64,000 nt of DNA. It comes from CAZUZS01 sp964624795 (GTDB lineage Bacteria > Calditrichota > Calditrichia > RBG-13-44-9). Location: positions 36,545-100,544 of the forward strand of contig CAZUZS010000006.1 in NCBI GenBank assembly GCA_964624795.1, written 5' to 3'. The stretch's first letter is position 1. Each line of letters starts with the position of its first letter. Below, one piece after another: positions 52,688 through 62,385 of this stretch. Under the pieces are notes generated by a model, which saw nothing but the letters and a program-made list of their open reading frames with translations, was not told the origin of the DNA and did no database searches. A program made the position numbers and the translations under genes.

Positions 52688-52978
52688 TTTAAATTTCAAC
52701 CTGGATTATTCATAAATTATTGCCACCCGCATAGCGGTCACTTTGTGAAAAGACACCAAGTTTCTAAGGATTACATGGTTTCAAAATAATATTCTAAAAC
52801 CGCATTTTATGGTGATTCTTAAAAGTCGCTTCAGGAGTATCAATAATTTCAATATTTTTAGCAGCTTAGTGCCCTCACGGCTTTGTGGCTATGAATTAGT
52901 CAGGTTGCTTTAAAATCTAGAATGTTAGAATAGGTAGGTGGCACAAAATCGGGGGGAATAAGAAAATTTCTTAGAACG

Positions 52979-53782
52979 CTAAGGTAAAAATTCCAGGACT
53001 TGAATCATCCACATCAAAAATTCCCCGGTTTGCTGAGTGTTTTGCAGTCGATAATGTGCATAGGTCTCTCTCCCATGATCTCCCACCAGGATGCCGATGC
53101 CGCGATGGGCTAAAGCCCGAAATGCATCTTCGTCTGTGATATCATCACCAATGTAGATAGGCAGAACATCCTGTTTGTCCAGGTGCAGCGCTTCCATCAG
53201 CCACAAAATAGCCTTTCCCTTATCCCAGTTGATATCCGGTTTCAGTTCCAGAATTTTTTTTCCGGTTCCCTTTCGCAAATCAGGATGATCTGCTAAAACT
53301 ACCTGCACGGTCTCTTTTATCTTTGGAATATCTTTTTCGTTAGCATTGCGGAAATGAACAGCGATGGCGAAACGTTTTCTCTCCACCCGCGCACCCGCGA
53401 TACCCACCAATCTTTTTCGCAGTTCTTTTTCCGATTCATCCAGTGATGGCAAACATTCCCTGCCACCTTTGTTCTCCATGGACATTCCATCGGGACCGCT
53501 GATATCAAACCCGTGACTGCCGGCGTAGTAAAGCTGTTCCAGCCCCACCATGTTTTTCACATCTTCCCGGTCCCGCCCGCTCACAATTGCCATTGCGCAT
53601 TTGGCGGCCAGCTTTTTCAGAATATCCCGCATTCCATCCGAAAGCAGGGCGTCTTCCGGATTATTCACGATGGGCGTCAGCGTTCCATCATAATCAAGAA
53701 AAATGACAGGACGCTTTTTTTTCAGATGTGAATGTATTTCTTCTTTCTTTTCCAATGCCGATGGCACATCATTAAAATACAT
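52979..53782 (-). CDS. otsB: Trehalose-6-phosphate phosphatase
   Basis: About 267 residues. A HAD-fold phosphatase with the nucleophile motif VIFLDYDGTLTP, IVSGRDREDV, the cap with GSHGFDISGPDG, and the C-terminal YIGDDITDEDAFRAL that binds magnesium. This set is specific to OtsB, which releases trehalose from trehalose-6-phosphate. No trehalose-6-phosphate synthase (OtsA) lies nearby, so the partner must be elsewhere. The ATG at 53782 is the likely start; an upstream TTG at 53791 also reads in frame. A role in osmotic or desiccation stress is the usual inference. Confidence 0.9.
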   Translation of the reverse strand: MYFNDVPSALEKKEEIHSHLKKKRPVIFLDYDGTLTPIVNNPEDALLSDGMRDILKKLAAKCAMAIVSGRDREDVKNMVGLEQLYYAGSHGFDISGPDGMSMENKGGRECLPSLDESEKELRKRLVGIAGARVERKRFAIAVHFRNANEKDIPKIKETVQVVLADHPDLRKGTGKKILELKPDINWDKGKAILWLMEALHLDKQDVLPIYIGDDITDEDAFRALAHRGIGILVGDHGRETYAHYRLQNTQQTGEFLMWMIQVLEFLP

Positions 53783-53791
53783 AAGCTGCAA

Positions 53792-54165
53792 GTTCCCCTG
53801 CTGAAAAGCTACTTAATTCATAAGTGTGTCAATTTCAATTCCCAAACTGTTTTTAACTACTCATCGCCGGATGCGCGGTATTTGTTCTATCGTAACAGGG
53901 CCAGGTTTTGCAACGATAATAGCGCAAAAAAGTTTTGATTGCGGATATCCAGGGGGTGGATAAACAGACGATGCCGACCAAATATTTTTTTCAAAGAGAA
54001 AATCGCCGCACGGTCCGGTTGATAGAATACCCGCCGTGGCTGGCGGCGGACATCCTGCTTTTAAAAAGATATGCTAAAATCTTGCCGTACTAACATCGAA
54101 ATTCTCAGGTTAACAGAAACGAATGCCTGATCATCCTCGCGTTTCGCCGGTATTCCGGTAATTCG
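53792..54165. other. Intergenic region with a possible small gene
   Basis: 374 bases between two minus-strand genes. It holds the 40-codon frame listed at 53971-54093 on the plus strand and a GC-rich imperfect repeat (CCGCC...GGCGGCGG) inside it. Nothing else was seen. Confidence 0.5.
53971..54093 (+). CDS. Possible 40-residue small protein
   Basis: The frame encodes MPTKYFFQREN then RRTVRLIEYPPWLAADILLL, ending KRYAKILPY. It has a plausible amino-acid composition, basic N-terminus and a helical hydrophobic stretch. A G-rich sequence (AGGGGGTGG) lies 11 bases before the ATG, a little far. I do not recognise the product. It could be a real small protein or a fragment. It is not antisense to any annotated gene. 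Confidence 0.25.
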   Translation: MPTKYFFQRENRRTVRLIEYPPWLAADILLLKRYAKILPY

Positions 54166-55479
54166 TTATTTTGATTCGGCGTCGTTTTTATGAACGTAGC
54201 CCTCTTTGCCGCCAAGCAGTTTTATCAAATACCATTCACCATCCTGTTTGACGACGGTAAATGTAACGCCGCCCGGAACCTTGCCAACTACCGCGCTGCC
54301 AAATTGCGGTTTTGCCAGCACATCGACTCTTTCACTGCTTTTGCCTTTGATCTGAATCTTGTCTGCCAGCACGGCCTGCTTTTCCGCTTCGCTGACCTGG
54401 AAATTGTGCGGCGCAATCTCTATTCCGATGCTTTTCAACGCGTCCATGAAAGCGACATTCTTGTCTATCCGAATGGTCGCTTTCTTATAATCCTTTTCAT
54501 CCTTCAATTGAACCGCCATATCATAATATTCTTTTGATTGGTCAAAATTTCCCACCACTTCATTTATGATTCCCAGGTTGTAGAGCAGCTTCGGATTGTA
54601 AGCATCCTGGTCAAAGATACTTTTGTAGACCAGGTAGGCATCATCGATTTGCAGGTTTTCGGCCTTCTCCGCTGCGTCTTCGCCCAGGTCTTTGAATTCT
54701 TTGTTATCAATTTTTTCCAATTCATATTCCATCAGCTCATAATGTGGTGCAATGTAATTGGCGATTTCCCCGGCAGCATCTTTCAGACAAATGTCCACCA
54801 TTTCCGGCACCGGCGGGATGCTGCCAACCTCCTTATCGCATTTCTTAATTTCGTTTTTCCGCGACGATTCAGTGCTGCCCAGGATTTGCCCGTTTTCAGT
54901 GCCGATAATTCTTGCCCTGACGACTGCATTCACCGTTCGCTTTTTGCAATTGACGTAATAGGTGTATCTTTTCTTGTCTTTGGTATAGCTCCTCTCCTCC
55001 TTGAAATTGTTGTCATTGTGCGTGTAGGACACATTGCCCATGACAATGGCCTGAACGCCCAACATCTTGCCGATCTGGACCGCCTGATTCTGGTCCACCA
55101 GCCCGGTCAATCCCAATTGCTGTTCATTAAGAACCTGGGTCATGCGGCTTCGTTCCACGATGTTGTAAACGTTGGTGAAAGCGCCCTCCTGCAGCGTCTT
55201 GCCTTCCTTTTTCTCTCCCATGCCCAGGAACCCGCTTTTCAGGTCGTATATACCGCGGTCTTTTTCCAGCAGTGTGCTGATGAAATAATCCGAGAAGTTC
55301 TTGCCATAGTCTCCATCACCTTCGAAATCCAGCACCGCGATCTGCTGGATGCCGGAGAGAATCTGTTCCGGTGGGACAAGGACAAACACCTTTATTTTCT
55401 TGTACGGAAAAGCTGCAGAGACAAAAATCATGAGCATGATAAGAATTAGAAATGATTTGGGCTTTAATGAATTCTTCAT
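54166..55479 (-). CDS. CsgG-like protein with TPR-like and SH3 domains
   Basis: The 437-residue protein has a signal peptide (FLILIMLMIFVSAAFPY). A CsgG-type domain (about 30-240) contains IAVLDFEGDGDYGKNFSDYF, VERSRMTQVLNEQQLGLTG and AVQIGKMLGVQAIVMGNVSYT, the usual HslJ/CsgG core strands. A tetratricopeptide-like part (about 280-335) has NPKLLYNLGIINEVVGNFDQSKEYYDMA in parts, and the C-terminus (about 365-437) is a bacterial SH3 domain. CsgG itself forms an outer-membrane export channel for curli. Similar domains are common in FCB proteins of unknown role, and no curli genes are seen here. A perfect AGGAGG lies before the start at 55479. Confidence 0.8.
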   Translation of the reverse strand: MKNSLKPKSFLILIMLMIFVSAAFPYKKIKVFVLVPPEQILSGIQQIAVLDFEGDGDYGKNFSDYFISTLLEKDRGIYDLKSGFLGMGEKKEGKTLQEGAFTNVYNIVERSRMTQVLNEQQLGLTGLVDQNQAVQIGKMLGVQAIVMGNVSYTHNDNNFKEERSYTKDKKRYTYYVNCKKRTVNAVVRARIIGTENGQILGSTESSRKNEIKKCDKEVGSIPPVPEMVDICLKDAAGEIANYIAPHYELMEYELEKIDNKEFKDLGEDAAEKAENLQIDDAYLVYKSIFDQDAYNPKLLYNLGIINEVVGNFDQSKEYYDMAVQLKDEKDYKKATIRIDKNVAFMDALKSIGIEIAPHNFQVSEAEKQAVLADKIQIKGKSSERVDVLAKPQFGSAVVGKVPGGVTFTVVKQDGEWYLIKLLGGKEGYVHKNDAESK

Positions 55480-56124
55480 ATTACACCTCCTGAAAAATTA
55501 TGAATAAGAAAATGAATGAATGCTATTGAATAGATCGTTGCTGCCAGGGATTTCATTGAATTCTGTTTCCTGAGTCCAAACATTAAATATTTTTGCCAGA
55601 CGATGATGAATAAAACCGCAACAAGCTCAGATTTTGCCTCAACTCCATGGCTCCCTGGATAATGATGTGTTTTTGTTCGGAGCCAAATATCTGCGTTGAT
55701 TATATTCGTCAACCTTGCGAATAATGTTATTTTTCCATGAGAATTTCTTTAGTATTGGATTGGCCACAAGGTGAATCCTCGTCTCGGATGGTTCCTTTAA
55801 TCTGATGTTACCCGAACAAGCGGTCTTGAAAAACAACGAGAGAGAATAAAGCTTTAATTGCCTGATGCTGCTGGTGCAGAGAATTCTTTAATCAAACAAG
55901 TCCCGCGCAAATTATAATAATTAATTCACAAAAAATCAAAGACTAATCTTAAAAGCATTTCATTATTGGACAACGGAATCTCTCAAACAGCTTCCCTTCG
56001 GCGTTCTTTTCACGCGGTTTTTTTTATTATCGCTGTATGTAAAATTTGGGAGAGGTAGGAAATAAACACCCGGCAGATGAAAAGTGCGTTTGGCACGCAT
56101 GGAATAGAGCGCCCGACTTTCGAC
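55480..56124. other. Long intergenic region with no recognised gene
   Basis: 645 bases. Short minus-strand frames (55476-55712, 55639-55836) have unconvincing composition. A T run follows a small GCGT/ACGC stem near 56012-56030 and could be a weak terminator. No repeat or promoter was identified. Confidence 0.45.
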
Positions 56125-56544
56125 TCAGTTGTTAACCTTTATCTCCAGCAATTTGGGAATTATGTTCACTTCTTCCCGACTTTTCACAACCACCCGGAAA
56201 CCACGGCCTTCAACATAACGCCGGGCATTCCGGATTTCATCAATGATATTTTCCGGCAAATCGCTCTTCTCAATCGCGGCGACTGCCCGATCACCAAATA
56301 CGAAAGATATGGCAAAACATCCTTCCAGCGGTGCCATAAATAACAGGTTGCGCTTTTTTCGAAGCACTTTCAGCGTCCAGCCGTATTTCTTGCCATAGTA
56401 TTTCCATTCTTCCCTGCTTGGCACGTAATTCTCCGCAATGTGTCGGCGGAGTTCTTCCAAATAAGGCCAGCTTGCTTTCAAGTTTTCCCGAAGACTGGTT
56501 TCATCCGGTATCACCGCCTTATCCAGAAATACACGGTCGCACAT
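56125..56544 (-). CDS. DUF3788 family protein
   Basis: The 139-residue soluble protein contains EEWKYYGKKYGWTLKVLRKKRNLLFMAPLEGCF, here cited in part as YYGKKYGWTLKVLRKKRNL, which is typical of DUF3788. The C-terminus (RGFRVVVKSREEV) fits the family too. No catalytic motif is seen, and the function is not known. It is located 114 bases after the helix-hairpin-helix gene on the same strand, so they may be co-transcribed. Confidence 0.8.
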   Translation of the reverse strand: MCDRVFLDKAVIPDETSLRENLKASWPYLEELRRHIAENYVPSREEWKYYGKKYGWTLKVLRKKRNLLFMAPLEGCFAISFVFGDRAVAAIEKSDLPENIIDEIRNARRYVEGRGFRVVVKSREEVNIIPKLLEIKVNN

Positions 56545-56658
56545 GATTCATCCTTTATTTTGGTCGTTCCCTTTCGAATATTAGCGCGAAATACAACCTG
56601 CAATTCGGCTCTTGCCGAATTGATCCTTCAGCCGTTGTATTCTTTAGAACCGGAAATC

Positions 56659-56928
56659 TTAGTTCTCACTTCTTCTGTCTTTCCAGTTCCACCATTTCAA
56701 CAGCTCCGGGTCGGGATTTGAATTTCCGGAAAAATAGACCGCGCAGCGAAACACATACAAAACGCATCGGTCCATCGGGTAACCCCGCAGGCTGCAAAGC
56801 CTTTCGTACATCTCCTGTGGATTTTCATGTTTCAATTCCTGCACGCTATGATAACCCAAATCCGCCAGATCCTGCGCAATGCTTTTCCCCACGCCGGGAA
56901 TTGTCATCAGATCGTTTGGGCTTTCCAT
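56659..56928 (-). CDS. Small helix-hairpin-helix protein (Cdd1-like)
   Basis: This protein of about 89 residues has a helix-hairpin-helix motif LMTIPGVGKSIAQDLADLGY that would bind DNA non-specifically. A C-terminal helical section with YPMDRCVLYVFRCAVYF follows. It matches the Cdd1 (pathogenicity locus) family, whose function is unknown. The ATG at 56928 is preferred over the TTG at 56943. It precedes the DUF3788 gene on the same strand. Confidence 0.75.
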   Translation of the reverse strand: MESPNDLMTIPGVGKSIAQDLADLGYHSVQELKHENPQEMYERLCSLRGYPMDRCVLYVFRCAVYFSGNSNPDPELLKWWNWKDRRSEN

Positions 56929-57405
56929 ATTTTTCTGCCTCAAGATTCTAATTTCTTAGATATAAAAATTGCCATTCAGTTTCGAAAACAAAATTCCCTC
57001 GAAAATGATAATGCAAAACCTCTCCGAATGCAAACCTTTAAATCTTCATTATCTATTTTGTCACGAAATAGTGGAAGCTACCATTGGAATATAGAATCCG
57101 TTGGAATGGTGAGTCCGAGAAATCCCGGAATATCTTTTGAAAGAATTCATGATTTGTTTGGCACGTGATGCGCGCTGAGGGAAATAGCCGAATTAATTAT
57201 CTTCCAGCCCGCAACAGCAATGATTCTGCCTGGTGTCCGGTCCGGATACCGATACCGGGTATGATTTATTATTCCAGGATTTTCTGGTCGATTAGTTTTT
57301 ATCAAATTAAAATTGTCACAACTTCTTCACTTTTTTTTCGTAATGGGTGTCATATATACGAGGGGACAACTGAAAAATTTTGAGAATGATACAGAAGGGG
57401 CTAAC
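56929..57405. other. Divergent intergenic region upstream of the DUF5916 gene
   Basis: 477 bases. Plus-strand frames here have no recognisable product. AGAAGGGG at 57393-57400 is the ribosome binding site of the DUF5916 gene. No further element recognised. Confidence 0.5.
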
Positions 57406-59814
57406 ATGAAAAATCGCTACATATTTTTAACGGTTTTATATATTTGCCTCACTTTTTCACTTGTTTCTGCTGTTGACACGGTAGGTGAGCCGGTTGCGCC
57501 CGAGGCAGTCAGTCCGGATTTTGTTCCCAATCCGGTGTTGACCTTGCAGCCGGTTCTGCTTGCCGGTCCGATAACGGTGGATGGAATAGTTGACAGCTTG
57601 TGGAAACAAACCACCCATTTTGCTAATTTTACCGAATTCGAACCCTCCGAAAATAAGCGTCCGCAGGTAGCAACCGGCGGATATGTGGCCTATGATCCGG
57701 AATACCTGTATGTTGCTTTTGTTTGCAACGATCCGCAGATATCGCAGCTACGTGCTTCGCTTACCGACCGCGATAAAATGTTTAACGACGACTGGGTGTG
57801 TGTGAGCATTGATCCTGATAATAATGGTCAGAAAGCTTACCAGTTTTATGTGAATGCACGGGGCGTTCAGGGAGATAAACTCTGGCAGGCCAATGGTACT
57901 GAAGACGAGAGTTTTGACCTTGTGTGGAGTGCCAATGCACAAATATTGGATGATGGTTGGACGGCGGAGTTGAAAATCCCATTTGAGAGCTTGCGTTTTC
58001 CCAACCGTGAGAAACAAAGCTGGCGTGTGCACTTTACACGGCAGTATCCACGAGAAAACCAGTATAAATATTCCTGGATGCCCATCTCGGCTAATAACAG
58101 TTCCTTCATGGGGCAGGGCGGCAAAATTGAATTCAAACTTGCGGAGGGGAATGCCGGGCAGCGCTCGGTAGAAATTCTGCCATATCTCATCAGTACTCAG
58201 AACGGGTATCGCAGCGAGGACCCGGCGGACGGAGAAGTGGGATCGTGGAAAAGCAACACACCGGAAGCGCGCGCCGGCTTCGGGTTGAAATATGGGTTTT
58301 CATCAAGCCTCACCGCCGATTTTACTTACAACCCGGATTTCAGCCAGATTGAATCCGATGCCGGACAGATCAGCGTGAACAACCCGTTTGCGCTTTTTTT
58401 CGATGAGAAAAGGCCTTTCTTCCAGGAAGGAAATGAAGTTTATGCCGTGGATTTGAATTCTACCGGGATTGCTATTGATCAGTATATCAATTTCTTTTAT
58501 TCTCGCAGTATAAACGATCCGCTTCTTGCCGGCAAGGTTTCCGGGAAATCCGGAAAACTGAGCCTGGGATACACTTCTGCTTACGACCGTAATACACCGT
58601 ACATTATACCTTTTGAAGAAAGAACAGCGGTTGTTGCTTCTGTAGAAAATTCCTACAGTAATATTTTGCGGGCCAAATACGACCTTGGAAATCAATCCTC
58701 TGTCGGTTTGACATTAACCGACCGTCGCCTGGAAACGGATGGCTCCAACTCGGTAGCGGCGATAGATGCTATTTTTCGGCTCTCGGAGCAGTACACGTTT
58801 TCTGCTATTGCGGCGCTTACACAAACCCGGGAACCGGATAATCCGGCACTGTCCTCGATGATCGGGAACGCGCCGTTTAAGGTTGGCAATCGTACTTACA
58901 CCTCGGCCTTCGACGGAGAATTGTTTTACGGACGGCTGCTGCGGGCCAAGTTGAATCGCAATTCCCGGCACTGGGTTTACACCCTGGCCTTCCAGGATTT
59001 TTCACCGGGATTCCGGGCCGATAATGGCTTTTTCCAATCCAACAGCTTACGCGCTGCGGAATATATCGGTGGTTACTTCTTCCGATTTGAGAATAATCCG
59101 TTTTTTACCTCCATCCGTCCAAGAATTAGTCTGTGGCGGAAATATAATTATGAGGGAGTTGTTAAGGATACCGGCATCCGCTCCAGCATCGTTTTCAATC
59201 TGCGCAAACAGACAGTTATCAACCTGGCTACGTTTATTTTCAACCGCGAAAATTTGTATGGCAAACAATTCGGGGATGCGCGACTGACCTGGTTCTATAT
59301 TGAAAATAATGCGTTGAAAACCCTTTCTGCCAATTTCTTTATCAGTACCGGAAAGCAGATCAACCGCCTGGGTCGGATGGGAGATCCGCATAATCCTTTT
59401 GAGCTGGTACCTGGCCTGAATTACAACTGGGCGGTGACCTTCAAACCGGTTGCGCAATTCAGCAACGGTGTGGAATTTCAGGAATTTAACCTGTGGACTG
59501 AATACGGGGGAGATAAGATTGTGGGCCAGCGGATCCTGCGAAATTCCTTTTCCTACCAGCTCAGCCGCCGAATGCTGGTGCGGTTGATCGGCGAATTCAA
59601 TATAGTGGACCGTCATGATTCCGGAGCTTCGCAGATAGTGCGCCAGAAATTTTTCACTCTCGATCCGTTATTCAGTTATAAACTTAATGCCTTTTCAGTA
59701 TTTTACCTGGGCGGCCATTTCGGGGCCAAAAACAATTTCTATTTGAACTGGGATGACATCCGCGCCACCGAACAATCGTTATTTGTAAAGTTCCAGTATT
59801 TGTTCCGGTCGTAA
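57406..59814 (+). CDS. DUF5916 outer-membrane protein with family 9-like carbohydrate-binding domain
   Basis: About 802 residues after the ATG at 57406, which follows AGAAGGGG by 5 bases. It starts with a signal peptide. A CBM9-like domain (about 40-240) has GGYVAYDPEYLYVAFVCND and WSANAQILDDGWTAELKIPF. The DUF5916 barrel-like remainder (VSVEILPYLIS-like, FGLKYGFSSSLTADFTYNPDFSQIESDAGQ, FFDEKRPFFQEGNEVY in parts) follows, and the protein ends in strand FVKFQYLFRS. Relatives are outer-membrane proteins of FCB bacteria sometimes linked to glycan use, but no substrate is established. No glycan-degrading gene is adjacent. Confidence 0.83.
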   Translation: MKNRYIFLTVLYICLTFSLVSAVDTVGEPVAPEAVSPDFVPNPVLTLQPVLLAGPITVDGIVDSLWKQTTHFANFTEFEPSENKRPQVATGGYVAYDPEYLYVAFVCNDPQISQLRASLTDRDKMFNDDWVCVSIDPDNNGQKAYQFYVNARGVQGDKLWQANGTEDESFDLVWSANAQILDDGWTAELKIPFESLRFPNREKQSWRVHFTRQYPRENQYKYSWMPISANNSSFMGQGGKIEFKLAEGNAGQRSVEILPYLISTQNGYRSEDPADGEVGSWKSNTPEARAGFGLKYGFSSSLTADFTYNPDFSQIESDAGQISVNNPFALFFDEKRPFFQEGNEVYAVDLNSTGIAIDQYINFFYSRSINDPLLAGKVSGKSGKLSLGYTSAYDRNTPYIIPFEERTAVVASVENSYSNILRAKYDLGNQSSVGLTLTDRRLETDGSNSVAAIDAIFRLSEQYTFSAIAALTQTREPDNPALSSMIGNAPFKVGNRTYTSAFDGELFYGRLLRAKLNRNSRHWVYTLAFQDFSPGFRADNGFFQSNSLRAAEYIGGYFFRFENNPFFTSIRPRISLWRKYNYEGVVKDTGIRSSIVFNLRKQTVINLATFIFNRENLYGKQFGDARLTWFYIENNALKTLSANFFISTGKQINRLGRMGDPHNPFELVPGLNYNWAVTFKPVAQFSNGVEFQEFNLWTEYGGDKIVGQRILRNSFSYQLSRRMLVRLIGEFNIVDRHDSGASQIVRQKFFTLDPLFSYKLNAFSVFYLGGHFGAKNNFYLNWDDIRATEQSLFVKFQYLFRS

Positions 59815-60240
59815 TTGAGGTTTCATGAGTAGCTGATCGGATTTCATACCGGAGAGATTCGTTCCTCCGGCACGGATAAGACGGTCTGTCGCCGGAAACT
59901 TTTCGGAAAGCACGTGGGACGGGCATTAGAAACGGCGTATCGACATCAGGGAACGCGGAAATAATGGAAATGATCGATGGTCGTTGACAAATGGCGAGTA
60001 GCCAATGACCAATGACAACAAAAGTCCGTTAGAATAGATTTTGAGACTCCCAGGGAATTGATTCCAGATTACGGAATTTTTTTCACCGGCCATTTATAGC
60101 TTGAAATTGTAGAGCAAGGATACCCTTTACGCTCTGCGCTTAACGTAGCCCGCTTTGTGCAAATTGTCTCTGCACTCATCACTAATCGAAATATCGCTTC
60201 ATGCTTTTCGGAATTATATCTGACATCGAAAAAGGATCTT
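59815..60240. other. Convergent intergenic region with short simple repeats
   Basis: 426 bases between the DUF5916 gene and the minus-strand GNAT-nitrilase gene. It contains repeated AATGACCAATGACAA-like units near 59985-60020 (imperfect direct repeats). No gene was recognised. Confidence 0.5.
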
Positions 60241-61785
60241 TTATTTCGGATCAAACCCCGAAGTCACTCGATAAATATCCAGTCGGCGGTCCAGCCAGTT
60301 CAAAGTGGTGCCGCTTTTGCGATGCCGTTTGAGCAGTTCCAGATCAACATCGTGCACCACCAGCGTCTCGATGTTGGGGGTGCATTCGGCGGCAATCCCA
60401 TCCCGCGCAAAAACAAAATCCGATGGGGTAAAGATGGCGGACTGCGCATACTGGATGTCCATGTTCTCCACTTTGGGCAGGTTGCCCACGGTGCCGGCGA
60501 TGGCGGTGTAAATATGATTCTCGATACAGCGCGCCTGCGCACAGTAGCGCACCCGGAAATATCCGTGCCGTTCATCGGTGCAGAACGGAACGAAGATGAT
60601 CTGGGCGCCGCGCTCAACCGCAATCCGGCTTAGCTCCGGAAACTCCACATCGTAGCAGATGTGAATGCAAATTTTGCCGCGGTCGGTGTCGAACACTTCG
60701 ATCTTATTCCCCGGCTCCACTCCCCACCAGTGCCGTTCATTCGGCGTTACATGAATCTTGTATTGCTTACCGATCTCGCCATTCCGTTTGAACAAATAGG
60801 CGATATTGTAGAGGCGATCCTCTTCCACCGTAAAATGCGATCCGCCAATGATATTGATGTTGTATTCGATGGAGAGGCGAGAGAAAAGCTCCAGGTACTG
60901 CGGCGTAAACTCGGCCAGCTTGCGGGCCGCAAGTCCCGGCCGCTCCGCTTCGATAAAGGAGAGCAACTGCGTCGTGAACAGCTCCGGAAATAACACAAAG
61001 TCGCTCTTGTAATCGGAAGCGACGTCCACAAAATATTCGCATTGCTGTGCGAATTCATCAAAATTCTGGATCGTACGTAGTTGATACTGCACCGCACAAA
61101 TCCGAACAGGCCTGGAGGCGCGATAGGTCTTGTGCAAATCGGGATTGTAATCCACATTCGTCCATTCCAGCAGAATTGCATAGCCGCCGGATTCCTGATC
61201 CATCTTCAAATAGTCCTTGATGATTCGCTTTACCACAAATCCATTCGACAACTGGGCGGTGAGCACCGGATCGTAAATGGATTTGGACATCACTCTATTT
61301 ACATATTCACGAGCCGTTATATTATCCCTATAATTTTTATACCCGGGGATTCGACCACCTACAATTATTCTCATCAGGTTTCGGCGGTATGTCAACTGTT
61401 TGCGGGCATCGTACAGCCGTCGGGCGAGTTTCATTCCCCGGTACTCCGGATCGACCATGATCTCGATACCGTAAAGGGTGTCTCCCTCCGGATTATGATT
61501 GCGGATGAAGCCGTCGTCGCTAATTTCTTCCCAGCTATGAATCTCACTGTAGATATCCATGTCCAGGATCAGGCTGGACGAAGATGCCACCACATTGCCT
61601 TCATACTCAACGCAAAACTGTCCTTCCGGAAATATATCCAACAGGCTCTCAAATTCTTTTTGGGAAGACGGTTTCATTCCCGGAAAACATTTTTTCTGAA
61701 GTTCCACCACCTCCTGAAAATCCGCTTTGGTAAGCTGCCGAACGATTATATTTTTCTCAAATAATTTTAAATCAACTTTTGTCAT
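60241..61785 (-). CDS. GNAT acetyltransferase - carbon-nitrogen hydrolase fusion
   Basis: This 514-residue protein has two domains. Residues 10-210 form a GNAT fold with the acetyl-CoA loop GIEIMVDPEYRGMKLARRLY. Residues 225-500 form a nitrilase-superfamily amidohydrolase with the catalytic triad E268 (LFPELF), K343 (QYKIHVTPNE) and C377 (CIHICYDVEFPELSR). Bifunctional proteins with exactly this order are known across bacteria, but the substrate is not established. It should hydrolyse a C-N bond of an amide, perhaps one linked to N-acetylation. An AGGAG ribosome binding site lies before the ATG. It is cytoplasmic. Confidence 0.9.
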   Translation of the reverse strand: MTKVDLKLFEKNIIVRQLTKADFQEVVELQKKCFPGMKPSSQKEFESLLDIFPEGQFCVEYEGNVVASSSSLILDMDIYSEIHSWEEISDDGFIRNHNPEGDTLYGIEIMVDPEYRGMKLARRLYDARKQLTYRRNLMRIIVGGRIPGYKNYRDNITAREYVNRVMSKSIYDPVLTAQLSNGFVVKRIIKDYLKMDQESGGYAILLEWTNVDYNPDLHKTYRASRPVRICAVQYQLRTIQNFDEFAQQCEYFVDVASDYKSDFVLFPELFTTQLLSFIEAERPGLAARKLAEFTPQYLELFSRLSIEYNINIIGGSHFTVEEDRLYNIAYLFKRNGEIGKQYKIHVTPNERHWWGVEPGNKIEVFDTDRGKICIHICYDVEFPELSRIAVERGAQIIFVPFCTDERHGYFRVRYCAQARCIENHIYTAIAGTVGNLPKVENMDIQYAQSAIFTPSDFVFARDGIAAECTPNIETLVVHDVDLELLKRHRKSGTTLNWLDRRLDIYRVTSGFDPK

Positions 61786-62385
61786 CCGCTGCTCCTATGT
61801 GAAATAGCAAAAAATGGTTCGGATTATTTACCCGGTTTCTCACTTCATATATTTTATAAAAAAATCGTTGAATTGTTCAGGAGAAGATAAAATACCACTC
61901 AGAACCGGAGCTGTGCCCCGATCTCGAATGTCCCTTCCGCCGAAAATTTAACTACTGGCTTTCTTTCTCCGAATTGCGGGCTAATAAAAAAATACTATAT
62001 CGCCGCATGGTTATCTTCATGGACTTGACCGGTTTTATCAGTTTTCTCCAGGCGGTGTTATGCGTCTTGCAAAGTGCCATATTGTGGCGGCCTTTCTTTA
62101 TCAATTATACTTCCCCGATTGCCATTTTACCAGCCCGCTGATCCCCACCCCGGATCAATATTGAAAAATGAAACACGGTATTCGGTTTGCCAGAGGGAGG
62201 CGGGGGCGTGGCTCGATCTTTGATCAAAGCCGGACGATGCACCGGGCTGTATTCCAATGGTCGATGGAGCCATTCACACTAAGGCGCAAGGCAAATTGTG
62301 AGAAGGCGTGAAGATACTCCGGGAAGGGGTTCAAGGAAGGGCTTCTCCGCCCCGGGAGCGCAAGCGCGATTTGAAATACCCGGGT
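61786..62385. other. Intergenic region with a beta-barrel relic
   Basis: 600 bases. On the minus strand, 61899-61985 reads PQFGERKPVVKF and then SAEGTFEIGAQLRF before a TGA, which looks like the end of an outer-membrane barrel (see the findings). A 12-bp palindrome CTTTGATCAAAG lies at 62218-62229. No complete gene was seen. Confidence 0.5.
61899..61985 (-). pseudogene. Relic of an outer-membrane beta-barrel C-terminus
   Basis: A 29-codon run on the minus strand ends with GTFEIGAQLRF and a stop (TGA on the minus strand, 61899-61901). The alternating pattern and terminal phenylalanine are those of BAM-recognised barrels. A TAG lies a few codons upstream and there is no start codon, so only the tail of a lost gene seems to remain. 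Short length makes this uncertain. Confidence 0.35.

Noticed and set aside
59985..60020. AATGACCAATGACAA direct repeats considered as a CRISPR or iteron array
   Set aside because: Units are short, irregular and unspaced; no replication or cas gene is near.
62007..62141. 44-codon plus-strand frame with a hydrophobic stretch
   Set aside because: No ribosome binding site; it lies in a region that seems to hold the decayed end of another gene.
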